Of a stretch of 64,000 nucleotides of DNA, positions 12,201-24,200 are shown piece after piece. Positions within the stretch are counted from its first letter, which is position 1, and each line of letters begins with the position of its first letter. This DNA comes from Rhynchonema sp. JSB1_4 (taxonomy: Eukaryota; Nematoda; Chromadorea; Monhysterida; Xyalidae): contig JASAMV010005224.1 of the NCBI GenBank assembly GCA_030248065.1, forward strand, positions 1-64,000, read 5' to 3'. A model generated the notes under the pieces. It was given only the letters and a program-made list of their open reading frames with translations, searched no databases and had not been told where the DNA came from. A program made the translations under genes and the position numbers.

Positions 12201-15200
12201 CGACAATCCATCAGCATAACATCGTGCAAAAGAGTGATAAAAGGCGGGGCGCCGCAAACGCACCTCCTTCTTGTGCAGTCCCATTTGCGTGAGATTGGCA
12301 TCGATGAAGGGATTCTGCTGCGCCGTCGCTGGGCCCGAATATTCGGTGGGTCGGCCAGGGATCACGGCCTGCGCCGAGGGGACCAGGGGGTGCAGATGGG
12401 GGTAGTGGATGGCCACGTCGCCTCCTGCATGGGAGAAAGCATTGGATTAAAGAGTTACTTTGGCTCATTTGAATCGAGGTCCCACGACGAAGTTGTTGGC
12501 TGACAACAAGACTCACCAGGGGGCGCCTTCTGTCCCTGTCGCTCTCCGGTCAGAATCATCGCCGGCGACCGTTTCAGCCGCGACACGAATGGCTCGTCGT
12601 AGCTGCTCGTTGGGATCGGGGCAGTCACCTTAAAACAACAACAACAACAATAGATTAATTTTGAATTCTTATTTTAACAAATTGTATTCGTATTACCATA
12701 GAAACAAGTAGGTACATACATAACTTTGAAAAAACTTCCATTATTACCTATTGTGCATAAAGAAAAACGTGACTGACCGCGACGCCCTGTTTGAGTCGTT
12801 GAATGACGGCGGCATCCGAAGTGCCGGCCATCGACATCGTCACGCCACCGGGCACAACCTGAAACATTTGCTTTACTTTATTCAGGTATATAACAAAAAA
12901 TTTAATGATAATTTAATCGACAAAAAGAAATCAAAGTCACCTTTTGTTGCATGACAAACTCGATAGCTGTGGGACTTGCGTCCAAGATCGGCGACAGATC
13001 CGACGTCGGCGACCAGTCCTGGCTGATCTTTTGCTGTTGTTTCTTGCGTTGCAGGTCCTGTGAGATAAAACGTCATGGTTATGTAACAGCTCGTTTTTAA
13101 TCTAAAATACATATGTAGTTTCCTAATTTTTTTCCTAAGAAAAAAACCATTTTCAAATAAATATACAAAACCGAACCGACCAGCAGTCCACCATTCGTTT
13201 GCGCAGCCGTGTTCTGCGTGGTTTGCGTACCGGCAGCGACAGAACCCGAATAATAGACACCAGCTAGTCCAACACTGGTGGCCATAGGCATCGTGGTACC
13301 CCCAGGTCGGATGCTGGTGAGCGGCAGACTAGTGGGCACCACGTACTCGTATCGCTGCACCGACTGCATACCAAGTACGCGTTCAATGGACTTGGTAGGC
13401 GTTGTGCCGGTACCGCGATGCAGCACCAGCGTGGTCGGAGGCACGTACGACCAGGAATGATTGGTTGTCGTTAGTATCTTGGCCATCGTCTGCAAATTCG
13501 TGTGTGTGTGTGTGTGTGTGTGTGTGTCACTGGTGGACCCAGGGGGCCCACAGGGGCCTAGGCCGCCCCCCATTGGTCAAAGTGACCTCTGAAGGGGCCA
13601 CCATTTCAGAGAAAAGAAGGAACAAGGACCCAAAATCGTATGAGTTTCATTCTAATGCACTTCAAGATCCAAAAATCGCGTGCTTCGCGCCTCGGATACA
13701 CCCATTTCCATGCTTGGCTGTCGCGAGTGCAAAAAGTGCAAAATTTTTGCGCGCTACGAGTGGTGTTTGGCTGAAAATCGCCCATTTATAAACAAGCACG
13801 ATTTTTGAGACATGGATAACAGCGATTTTTTGCAAAATAGAACATGCACTAGATAAAAGTGACTTTTAAGGATTTGACCCCCCTTCTTTTCGGAAAGTTG
13901 GATCCGCACTGGTGTGTGTGCATTTTGGCATGTATATGCATGTACGGTACCGGGTGCAATTCTAGGCTGAAAGTTGAAGTCGCGTGCACGCGCGTGCGCG
14001 CGAAGTTTTGCGCGTGCGCTGCCTATGTTTTAGCACTAGGAAGTCGCGTGCACGCGACTTCAACTTGCAGCCTAGAATTGCACCCGGAACTGTACATACA
14101 CTGGGTCAATGGGCCACGAGAACGTGCACTGGCTTCAGAGGAGTAACCACTTTTTCTTCTTGTTTGGCTTCTGGTTGTGAGTATACAAGGAAGAACAGCT
14201 CTTTTCTCGCTTGTGCACACGCGCACTCTGTTTGCTTGCGCAGCGTGAAACAGCTAACGAGCAAGCCAAAGCAGCGAATGCCCGTTTGTACTATGGCACA
14301 TGTAACTATCAAGCCACAAGTGTTGCTATAGTCGTGGACAGTCCCAACTGAGTTCGAAACGAACCAGAGCAAACACTGCTTCCTTTGGAAAGCACAATTT
14401 GTGCGGCTTTGAAAAAGTGCTCCTTAAATAAACGCACGGACTATGAAAAAAATTGGCATTGAAGCGTTGTTCAGCTATACAAACCACACTCCATTTCATC
14501 TCAATAAATTCTTACCTGTTTATCGTCACCCAACGGCGGACTGGTGGACACTTCGCGGACCACCAATCGATTGTCGAGTCGGTGACTGAGTGTCGGTCCA
14601 ACACCGATACTCTCGACGCCGGTACGAGGCTCGATATCGCACGTTGGACTCGTGCCACATTCACGCAACACCAAACGTTGGCCATACGTGGTGCCTGAAC
14701 GGAGCCACAATGATTGTGTTGCGGTTCGCACAGCATGGCTATCGAGAACTGAATGTTTCACTGTTATGTACCTTTCTTCAACTTGTCATCAATCGGTGTC
14801 TGTCCGGCCGATCTGTCCACCTGACCCTCCTCGGTCCTTGTCCGTTCGCGCTCCTGCGTCGGACTGGTGGCGATCTCTCTGAGCACCAATCGGCCCTGTT
14901 GCCGTTCCCAGTAGGGCAGCGGTTCGGGCCCGACCTTTGCCGATCGTCGGTCGGCGTCGTGGAACAGTTCGGAATCGGCCGATGACGACCGATGGTCCTG
15001 ATCGACCGACGGCACCTGAACCCATGGGATGTGCGTGTAGATCAGACTTGTTTGCATTATCGGGTAATTTTGATTGCCTTTTCTATGGATACTTGTGGTT
15101 GCGCCAGGGCATTGTCAGTGCCGTGGTTGTTGATTGTTATGTTTCCTTGCTATGTACATCTGTAGTTTAACATATACTTACAGTACGTGTGTGGTTGTAT

Positions 15201-18200
15201 TACGGTTACTGGTCGCGGTTATCCAGGCACCTCAATGAACAGATGGTAACGCAAACATTGTCGAAAATGTCTGTCTGCCTGAACATCTGTTTGTTTATCC
15301 CTCGAAAGCACACTTTATCCCAAAATCCTCTGAAACACATATCTACCTCACCTGAGTTCTCTGGCTCTCTCTGTAAACTCGTTCATGTACTGGTTCCGGC
15401 ACTCGCTGGTGTGTTTTAATTTCGTTTGTCAGCACCGGCTGTGGCATGACCGGTTGTGGTTGTGTGGCAATGCGTTGTTGTGTGTAGTATTGTTGCGATG
15501 AAATGACCGATGTTACCTGAAAGAGGGGATGGTGTTAGCAAGTGGACACTTTATGTGGGTACGAAACATCATAAACACGAACTTCGCGTCCCCTGGCAGG
15601 CATTACAGATGGCATGTTGCCAACAGCGGTTACCGATTGTACACAACCGACTGTGGTGTAGGACAACATGGTCGTGTACGGGAAGGACTGCGGAACGTCG
15701 ATGTGGCCGGGGTGTTGTATCTGAAACAGTGCACGCACCTCATCTCTTGTGCTAAATTTATAAAACATTATACGTAATGTTTTGTGGCAGTGTTGCTATG
15801 TACAGAACATGGCTATACAAGATGAAAGGCGTGATAAGCAGGCGTTAGAAAAGACAATAATTTGCGCGTGGGCTGAAAGGGCGTCCTTTTATCTGAAAGT
15901 GTGTCAAAAAAGCAAAGTTTTGTCTGCAAAGTATATGTAACTGTATCACTGAGCGTGTCAGAGCGCCGTGCAGTTGCATAGAAACACCCACGGTGCCAGA
16001 TTTGCATTACTGTTAGCAACAACAGTCCAGAAAAGAGATGCCAGTAGAAACGAAGTTGATAGAATTATAGGCAGAAGAACAGGAAGCTTGGCAGCCCCTG
16101 AAAAAAAAACAGACAAAGCCCTGAAAACGGCAGTACAGAGTCAGAGATTGTTTAATTGCTCACTGGTTGGAAAGGTCCGAAAGCATGCGAAGCGGCGAGC
16201 GAGACTCGCGCGCGAAGCACGTCACCGGGTGGCCCATAATATGGCATGTCGACAGTATAGGGTGGCTGATGCGGAGTGGCCGATGACGGAGGTGGCGGAG
16301 GCGGGAAAGAGTGTATCGTGGCGACAGGAGCAGGCGATGGGGCGCCACTGCTACTCACCAGACCGCCGGTCGGTTCGGGTCGACTTGTCGGCGCCGCAGC
16401 TGTGCTCACCGGGCGGAACGCGTCCGTTGGGTAGCCTGCACGATTGAGAAAAGATTTAGCATGGTCGCACATATAGTGTATGAAACATTACGATTTAGCA
16501 TGGTTGCAGAAAGTCACCACGTAGTATATCAAACTGGCTGATGTTTCACAGACTTTCATTCTTGCGAAAATGAAATAAATGGATAGGGATACCAACCAGT
16601 GACAGATGCGACGATTCTGTCCTCTTCGTCACTGCTGTCGGCCGACAGGTAGTACTCGGGAATGCCGGTCTTTTGCGATGTCGGAACTGGTCGCGGCGCT
16701 AAAACGTTGGGCTGGCGATGTTTCAATCGTCGATAAAAAAATTCAAAACGGCCACCTTTCGGCACGCTGTATGGTGGTCTGCCGTGTCGATCAGGCATCT
16801 GATTTTCCTCTTCCTCCTCCGGTATTGTGTACACTGGTCCCGGTCTGTGCGTGTAGAATGGCTGATTGTGGTAGTATTTGGCTGCCTGCGTGTAGTCGAT
16901 TTCGTCTTCTTCTTGCACCGACGTCTGAAAGATTTGAGTGGACTTACAGCACTGTCGCAAAACAAAAGAATGAGGAAAATTGCACAAACCTTGACCGGCT
17001 CCCTGGTCGGTTGCGTGTGCGCCTGTGAAACATCAGGTTTCTGCTCTTCATCGGGTGACAGGAACGGATTCCGTCTGGCCGCATCCACTCTCTGTTGAGC
17101 CGCCTGTTGCTGCTCCTGTGTGCTGGTGGGAGGCGGCATTTTCGGCTTCGGCGCCACTGGCGGCGGCGGCGCTCTGGCGCCAACGCCGACACCCCTTGGT
17201 GGTGGCTCTGGTGGGTGCTGGGCGGGTCTGGCCTTCTGCAACGCCGATGCAGTGGTCGAGTCGGTGGTCGGAGGTTCGTGGGGTGCGACTGTCGTGGCGG
17301 GTGGCTTGTCGTAGGGCACCGTTCGCGGCAGCCAATCAAATTCATCATCGGCGCTGGCGCCAGCACCGGCGAATGTGGCGCTGATCTGCGACAATACCTC
17401 GGCGCCGGCGCGCGCTCGTTCACGCTCCTGACGCTCGGACTCCTCGATTGTCAGCGATGGGGCGTCGGGCGCCTGAAAGGGGAAGGAAGGTATTACGAAA
17501 GGATGGGATATCACGTGAAACATCACCATGAACATACCTCGATGACTTCATCCGGATAATCTTCGTCCTGTATGTCACGTGTTGGTTGCTCCTCTTCATC
17601 GGATTCTTCTTCCGAGTGTTGAGCCACTCGATGTTTGGGGCGCAAGGGTGACGATGGAGGTGACACGTGAGTCTGCGAAAGGTCTCGGGTATACGTTTAT
17701 CTGAGCAAACTGAAACATCAAAAACGTCAGACTTACCCTTGCCTGTACGTCATGTGGTGGTTTGGGAGATGTTGGTCTGTACAACAGCTCTTCGGCGGTC
17801 AGTGGTGGTTCGCGAGAGATATCACTTTCGGATCGCGCACGCGCGGCTTCCGCTTGCTGGAACGAAATATGATTAGATTCGGTTCTGCGATTGCGCTTTT
17901 GTAATTATGAAAAATGTTAATAGCGACCGATTCAGACAGTCAGCACGCACCTGTTGCTTCAGTTGTTGCAGCGCCCTGAGTTCGGGCGTCGAATCGACCA
18001 TGCGACCAGTGCGTCGTGCGTCGCGGATTTCAGTGAGAATCGCCAACTCCTTACGAGCCATGCACATGCTGCACACCCATTGGTTCTCCTGATGTTTCAA
18101 GGTGGGACTATTTGAACGGCACCATCTCTTGTGTTTCTTTGACAAGCTGTCAAAAAATTCATAACCATTATAAAAATTAAAAGAAAACCCACATTCGGCT

Positions 18201-21200
18201 GTCCCTCAGCGCCCACTCCTCCGCACAGATGACATACAGTGAGTCCACATTCGGTGCACAATTGTCCCACAATCACGTGACCATGGTAGTCCAATTGAAT
18301 GGGTCGTTTGGTGCACAGAGGGCACACGTCCGCTTGCAGACTCGAGTGAAGCACGTTGTCGGCGTAGATTGCGAACTGAGCCTCGATCTCGCTGAAAGAA
18401 CATTGGGCGAGTTAAAAGTTTCTTGCAAGCCTGATGAAATGAAGCAATAACCAGAGGTTTCGGCCACCCTATGATCTCGGTGAACTCACATAATCCTCCG
18501 TTCCTCCTTTTCATCCTCGGACTCGAATGCACTCGAGTAAAAGTCACTGCTGTCGTAGATCTGTCGATGTCGACTGATGACGCCGGCGTCCTGCGACCAA
18601 TCGGCACTTGAATAGGCCGATGCTTCGCCGGATCGATCGGCCGATCGTGGAATGTCGGATTCGGATCCGCCGAATTTGAACTGCGATTCGTCGATTTCGG
18701 TCGCCAGTTTTCGCGTCTCGATTTCCGGTGTCGGCTGAATCTCGCGGATTTCGGGCACAGCGAGCTGAAATTTAGGCCGAACGATGAGAACACATAAACT
18801 ATTTTGATTGGATGAATGAGAAGGTGAACAACACCACGCACCCCTGAGGGTAGAGCGCCAGGTCGAGTCGACATCTCGGCCCGTGCCTTTGCGCGATCGG
18901 CCAAATCAACAGAAGCACCCGCGCGTTCGGCAGCTTTGCGGAATTCAGTGTCCAGTTCGGCCTGAGATTTTGAGCGAACAGTGATTTCGCGCATTTATCA
19001 TGATTTTATTGCCAACATCAAGGAAAATGGTGCGCCATGCAGTTCCTGGGTCCGCGACCCTTAGAGTAGCACAACCAAAATCATAGACACCCGTCAGGTA
19101 AAAAATAAACATCGCCAACGCAAAGTACCTGATCGGCACTGGGCGATTGTGCATCGTAGCCGGACAAGTCGAGCGGCGTGCGCGGCGGCAGCTTGCTGCT
19201 CACATATCCGGTGTCCTCCGTGTCACTGCTGGTTGACATGTCACCGTAACTGGAGCGCATCGACGTTTTCAGTTCGTGTTCCGGTATCGGACGTCCGAAC
19301 TTATCCAGATGTTTGGGTGGCGGTTGCCATTGCGCCGAATGACGGATCTCGACCGCCGTCGTCATACGGAAGTCACCGCCCAGAGTCACTGGCACTTGGT
19401 CGTGGGGCACCTTGAAGGAAAACTTATGAGTAATGTTTTGATACCGACTGTACGTGTGCTCAATAACAAAGTTCAGCTTTTAGTGCTGTCTTCTACTGGT
19501 CAGTCAACTTTCGTTTGTCATCAACTCTCATGTATAATTTCTGGCGCTCATGTAGGGCTGCTTGAGTTGCCGACGAAAGTTGACCACTGGAGTTGACGAC
19601 TCTACCATTAGCCCAAAGTTCGATGTCAAACCTGTTTCCTGGGTTTCTCGATCTGTGTAGCATGTTCAACTTGTCTGGGTGGCTCATCAATGTACGCCTC
19701 ACGATGTTGATCAATGCCGAATGGGCGACGACCTGTTGTGTGAAACATCAGTGGGAATTTGCTCTCCAAAAAGAAAATTAAGAGAAAATCATCATGCATA
19801 CCATCGACAATCGGTTGTGCAGTTGTGATCGTGGGCATCATTCGATCTAATGACGTTGTGACAACGATGAACTCGTCGGGCGATTGTACTTCGGGCACTG
19901 GAATGTTCAAAAGTTTTGAATCGATGATCCTAGCGATCTACAGTAATTACGAGGTCGCAGTTTATAATTCGTAACTCCACTCAACGCGACAGAAAATGCA
20001 AACCAGTCTCTTACACACCTCTATGAGCCGTGGTGACTTCAATTTCGTCCTCAAACGATTCCATCTCAACATCGAACGATTTCGGTTTGGTGACCGGTGG
20101 TGGTACACCGCCGTATTTGTCCATACTCGCCTCAACCTGTGCCCTCTCGGCCTCCGATAGAGTAATTGAGGGACCGGGGGGTACCTCCTCCTTCACATAG
20201 GCGCGCATGCTCTGTTCGATTTGCGTGCGCTCGGCCGGCGACATGCCGCTTGTCAGCGAGGGCAGTTTGGATCGCAGAGTCTCGAGACTGGCTTCGACCT
20301 GAAGGTGATGTTTCGATATATTGAATTACAGTATGTATATGTCGCATTCTGAGGATGAAGTTGATCCAGTTCCATGCCCATTAATCCTTGTGAACGCAGA
20401 AATGTTAGACTGAACAGCAGTGCGCACCAACTCATGTTGCCATTCGAAATCCCCTTTTCAGCCAATCTTGTCACCGCACAGAGAGTAAAAACTATGGTTC
20501 AATTTGCGTGAGATCGCTTTGTTCACGACAGACGCCTTTAAAACCAACAATTGGTCCCTAACCTGTGCCCGTTCCATGCTGGTCAACATCAACGAGCGTT
20601 GCACCCTGTCGGCGAATGCGTTCATCGAACGTTCCACCCTCTGCTGTTCATCAGCTGTCAGCTCGTCGGCGTATTCGAGATCGGCCGCGAACGAATCCAG
20701 CGCCGATTCGATCTGATCGCGTTCGTTGTGACTCATCGGCGGCGCACTGCCTCGCGGATGGTAGGGACTGACCGGTTCGGACATCACGCTGCGAGGCGGC
20801 TCGCGTTGCGTGTCGTATGAGATGCCGTCTGTGTGCATGTGGAAGGAAGTGTTATGGGGTTTCACCCAACCCAACAGCAGGCGGAGATCAAGTATTCGTT
20901 TTTGTACGTCAACTGTGCTTTAGTCGGGACTTTGGTTCCGGATACTTTGGCAAAGGCTTTTGCGTGCATCGTGCAATGTTCTCACTGTGACTGATGACAA
21001 GATGAATAAATGTTTGAGCCCGACCGGAAATGAACATTCACAAAACTGGCACAGTCTACCAAACTACGTATATGAGCCGCACAAAAATGTACTATTGATA
21101 TTGAATACAACACACAAGGTGACACATGACTTCATTGACGATGTTTCACTGGCTTTGTCACACAAAGAACCACTTCCATTCACAAATCTACAAACCAGTG

Positions 21201-24200
21201 GGCAGTGATATGGTGCTGGCAGCAGTCGTGGTGGTGACGACTTGGAGTCCAGAACCAGGCGGATAGCCACCTTCTTGTTCGGCTGCCTGCATCACAGACA
21301 TGATCTTGTGACGTTCCTCGGCACTTAACCCGTCTAGATCGGGAAGGTCCATGTCCATCGCAAATGGTGGCAGGGGAGAGGCGGGCGCTGAAACGTGTTT
21401 GAAACATTAGTGGGAAAAGTATAAGCACCGACAGCATATCACAATTAAGTGAAGATATCTGATACTAATATCATTTTCGAAGTGAAGATACTTTGTGACA
21501 AGGCAGTCTTACGTTGAGGTTGATAGCTACTGGGCATGTCTGACTCAGCTGCCGCAAGCACACTTTGGATTTTGGCACGCTCTTCGGCGCTCAGGCCATC
21601 GAGACCAGGCTGCGGTAGAGGTGGCTGAAACGTTGTGTTGAAACGTGAGAATTTCTGGAACAATGGTGGAAGACCAATAAGCTGAACATAAAAAGCTCTA
21701 AAAATGACCTGTCCAGCCACTTGGCCCATTGCAGTCCGTATTCTGTCATGTTCGTCTGATGTCAATTGCGTGGTCGGTGGATAATGTGGTGGCACAACAG
21801 TGGGTAATCGATCTGAATCCGGTTCGGGCGATGTTGGTATGCTGTCAGCACCACTCGTTGGTTCACTATCACCCTCCTCACCGCCCGACGGACCTTCCGT
21901 TGAACTGCTGTCTGCACGTTGGGCTGAAGCAGACACAGTTGAAGTGTTTATGTGGAAATGCCAACAACAACAGTGTTCGTCCAAAGGGAAACAACTTAGA
22001 GATGTTGGTTGGCATGAACTGTGCTGCATAGTATACCGGCTCGTGGGTGGTCGGGTGTGCAAAATAGGTTGGGTTGCAAAGTCGCAAAATATCTTGCGAT
22101 TTCGTTGTTTTGGTGACATTGACCAGTGTACAGGATGTTCCCCTGTGAGCTGCTGTGAGAAGCTTTTACGCTTGTCGAAAATACAAAAACAACGAAATCG
22201 CAAGATATTGCCCAACACCCATTTTGTACATCCGACCCCCTCCCCGACCCAGCTTGCCAGCAAACTGCATACAAGCCATTGACTTTGTTTAGTTGAACAA
22301 AACGGGTGAAGTGCCTGGCGAAGGTGAAGCCACGTCAGCACCGAGATTTGTTATGAAAAAATACGGCAATTCACAAACTAATGTAGTTACAGCTGTATTG
22401 TACAGTATATAGGCGATCATGTGAAGCCACAAAATATTTTATCGGAACACACCGGCTGGATAGGGCGATTTCGACACGACCGTTGTCTGTTGAACGTCAT
22501 GTTCGGCCGCCTGCATTACCCTCATGATCTGTGCCTGTTCCTCAGCACTCAGTCCTTCCATCGCGCCTGTTGGTGGCGCCGGCACGGCGTCCTGTGCGAT
22601 CGAGCGACCCTTGGCGAATGACGTGCGACGGCTCGCTGCCTGACTGCCACCAGGCGATATTGGTGCCACCTGAAGGTCGGTTGGAACCTGCTTTTCAACA
22701 CGGCAAGTATATATTTGTACTTGACTGTTGCGCTTGTTGAACTTTGCTAATAGCAAGATCTTTGCTAAACCTTTAAATCAGGCTTCATTGTAGTAGAAGT
22801 GGAGGGAAGTGAAACATCAACTAACATCACCAACAGCCTTTTGCACGTCGGCGACAGCGCTTTCTGCCTGTTCCACAACTTTCGACGTCATCGCAGTGAG
22901 ACCCTCGGTGAATTTGCCCAGTCCGAATCCTCCGAATCCACCTTGGGCTTGCGGAGGTGGTTGAGGTGGCTGAGGAGGTCCCGTTGGAGCACCCATGTCG
23001 TCTGCGGCCGCCATGACGGCCATAATCTTCTGACGTTCCTCCTCTGAGAGACCCTCGAGGGCTGCGGCCGGCATGGCAGGCGGCGGAGGTTGCATTTGGC
23101 TAAGTGAAGCTTGGCTACCTGAAACGCGTGGTTATTCATGTCGCTCATGCCAGATGTGTAATTTAAACTTTTAACTTTTAATTTAAAAACATTAAAGTTG
23201 CTGTCATCGAACCTGACGTAGAGACGGGAGCGGATGCGCCGAACTGACTGGCCGTTTTTTGCATAGCGTCCGTACCGGACTTGATCGCGGACGTCAATTT
23301 GCCGAATCCGAATCCACCCATAACATCGGACATCTTTTCCGTGGTTGGCAGTGCCGGCATTGAACCGCCCAGGGTCGGCGCTGGTTGTGCTGAATGAATA
23401 TATTTTCATTCTAATGCTGCACGTATGACATCTTTTAGTTAATGTTTGAAATGTTTTTTTTATTCAAAACTTGGGGAAAAGCACAAAATGCAACATAAAA
23501 CACTTCCAACAACCTTGAGGCTGTGGCGGTGGTGGTGGCGGCGGTTGCATGTGTGTGGCGGCCACGTCCTGATCAGCGGCCATCATGACCGACATGATCT
23601 TCTGGCGTTCCTCTTCTGACAGGCCCTCAAGTCCGGGTGGAATCGCTTGCTGCGCCGGCGGCGGTGCCACCATCTGCATGGGCTGGGGTGGCGGCGGTTG
23701 TGCCGGTGGTGGCGCCATTTGTGTCGCCCCGGTGTCGGCCTCGGCCATTTGCATAACGGCCATGATCTGTGCCTGTTCCTCGGCACTTAGTCCCTCCATG
23801 GAGGGCATAATAGACGCCGGGTCGGACGCCGTCGGCGGCGCCATCATGTGAGGAATCTTTGCGTCCGGCGGTCGCGGCGACAACGACCGCGATCGGTCGT
23901 GTTCGGGTGGCACTTGTGCGGTGGAGCCACGTCGACTTGCCGATGCCGATGTGGCACCGGGAAGGTGCATGCCGGTTGCCTGGTTGATTTCGCTTGTCGC
24001 GGCGTCGGCGGCAGCTTTGGCCTGGTCGGCGGCTTTCGACGCCAAATCCGTGCCCTGTTTGACCACATTCGTCAATCCGGAGGTCAAACTTCCGAATCCG
24101 AATCCGCCGCCGCCTTTCTTGCCGAATCCGAACATGCTGCTGCCACCGGACTGTTGTGACGGTGCGGCTGATGCAGCTTGTTTTTGTGGCGCTGCTCCCA

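Larger units (their letters stand above)
13490..14515 (-). other. 1.0-kb intron between exons 42 and 43
   Basis: It contains a (CA)n tract directly upstream of the exon 43 acceptor and a foldback element at 13949-14090. The remainder is unrecognised. Confidence 0.55.

Noticed and set aside
19493..19714. Alternative open frame through exon 28 and beyond
   Set aside because: It needs a different entry phase from exon 27; the shorter exon fits both neighbours. Kept as an uncertainty in exon 28.
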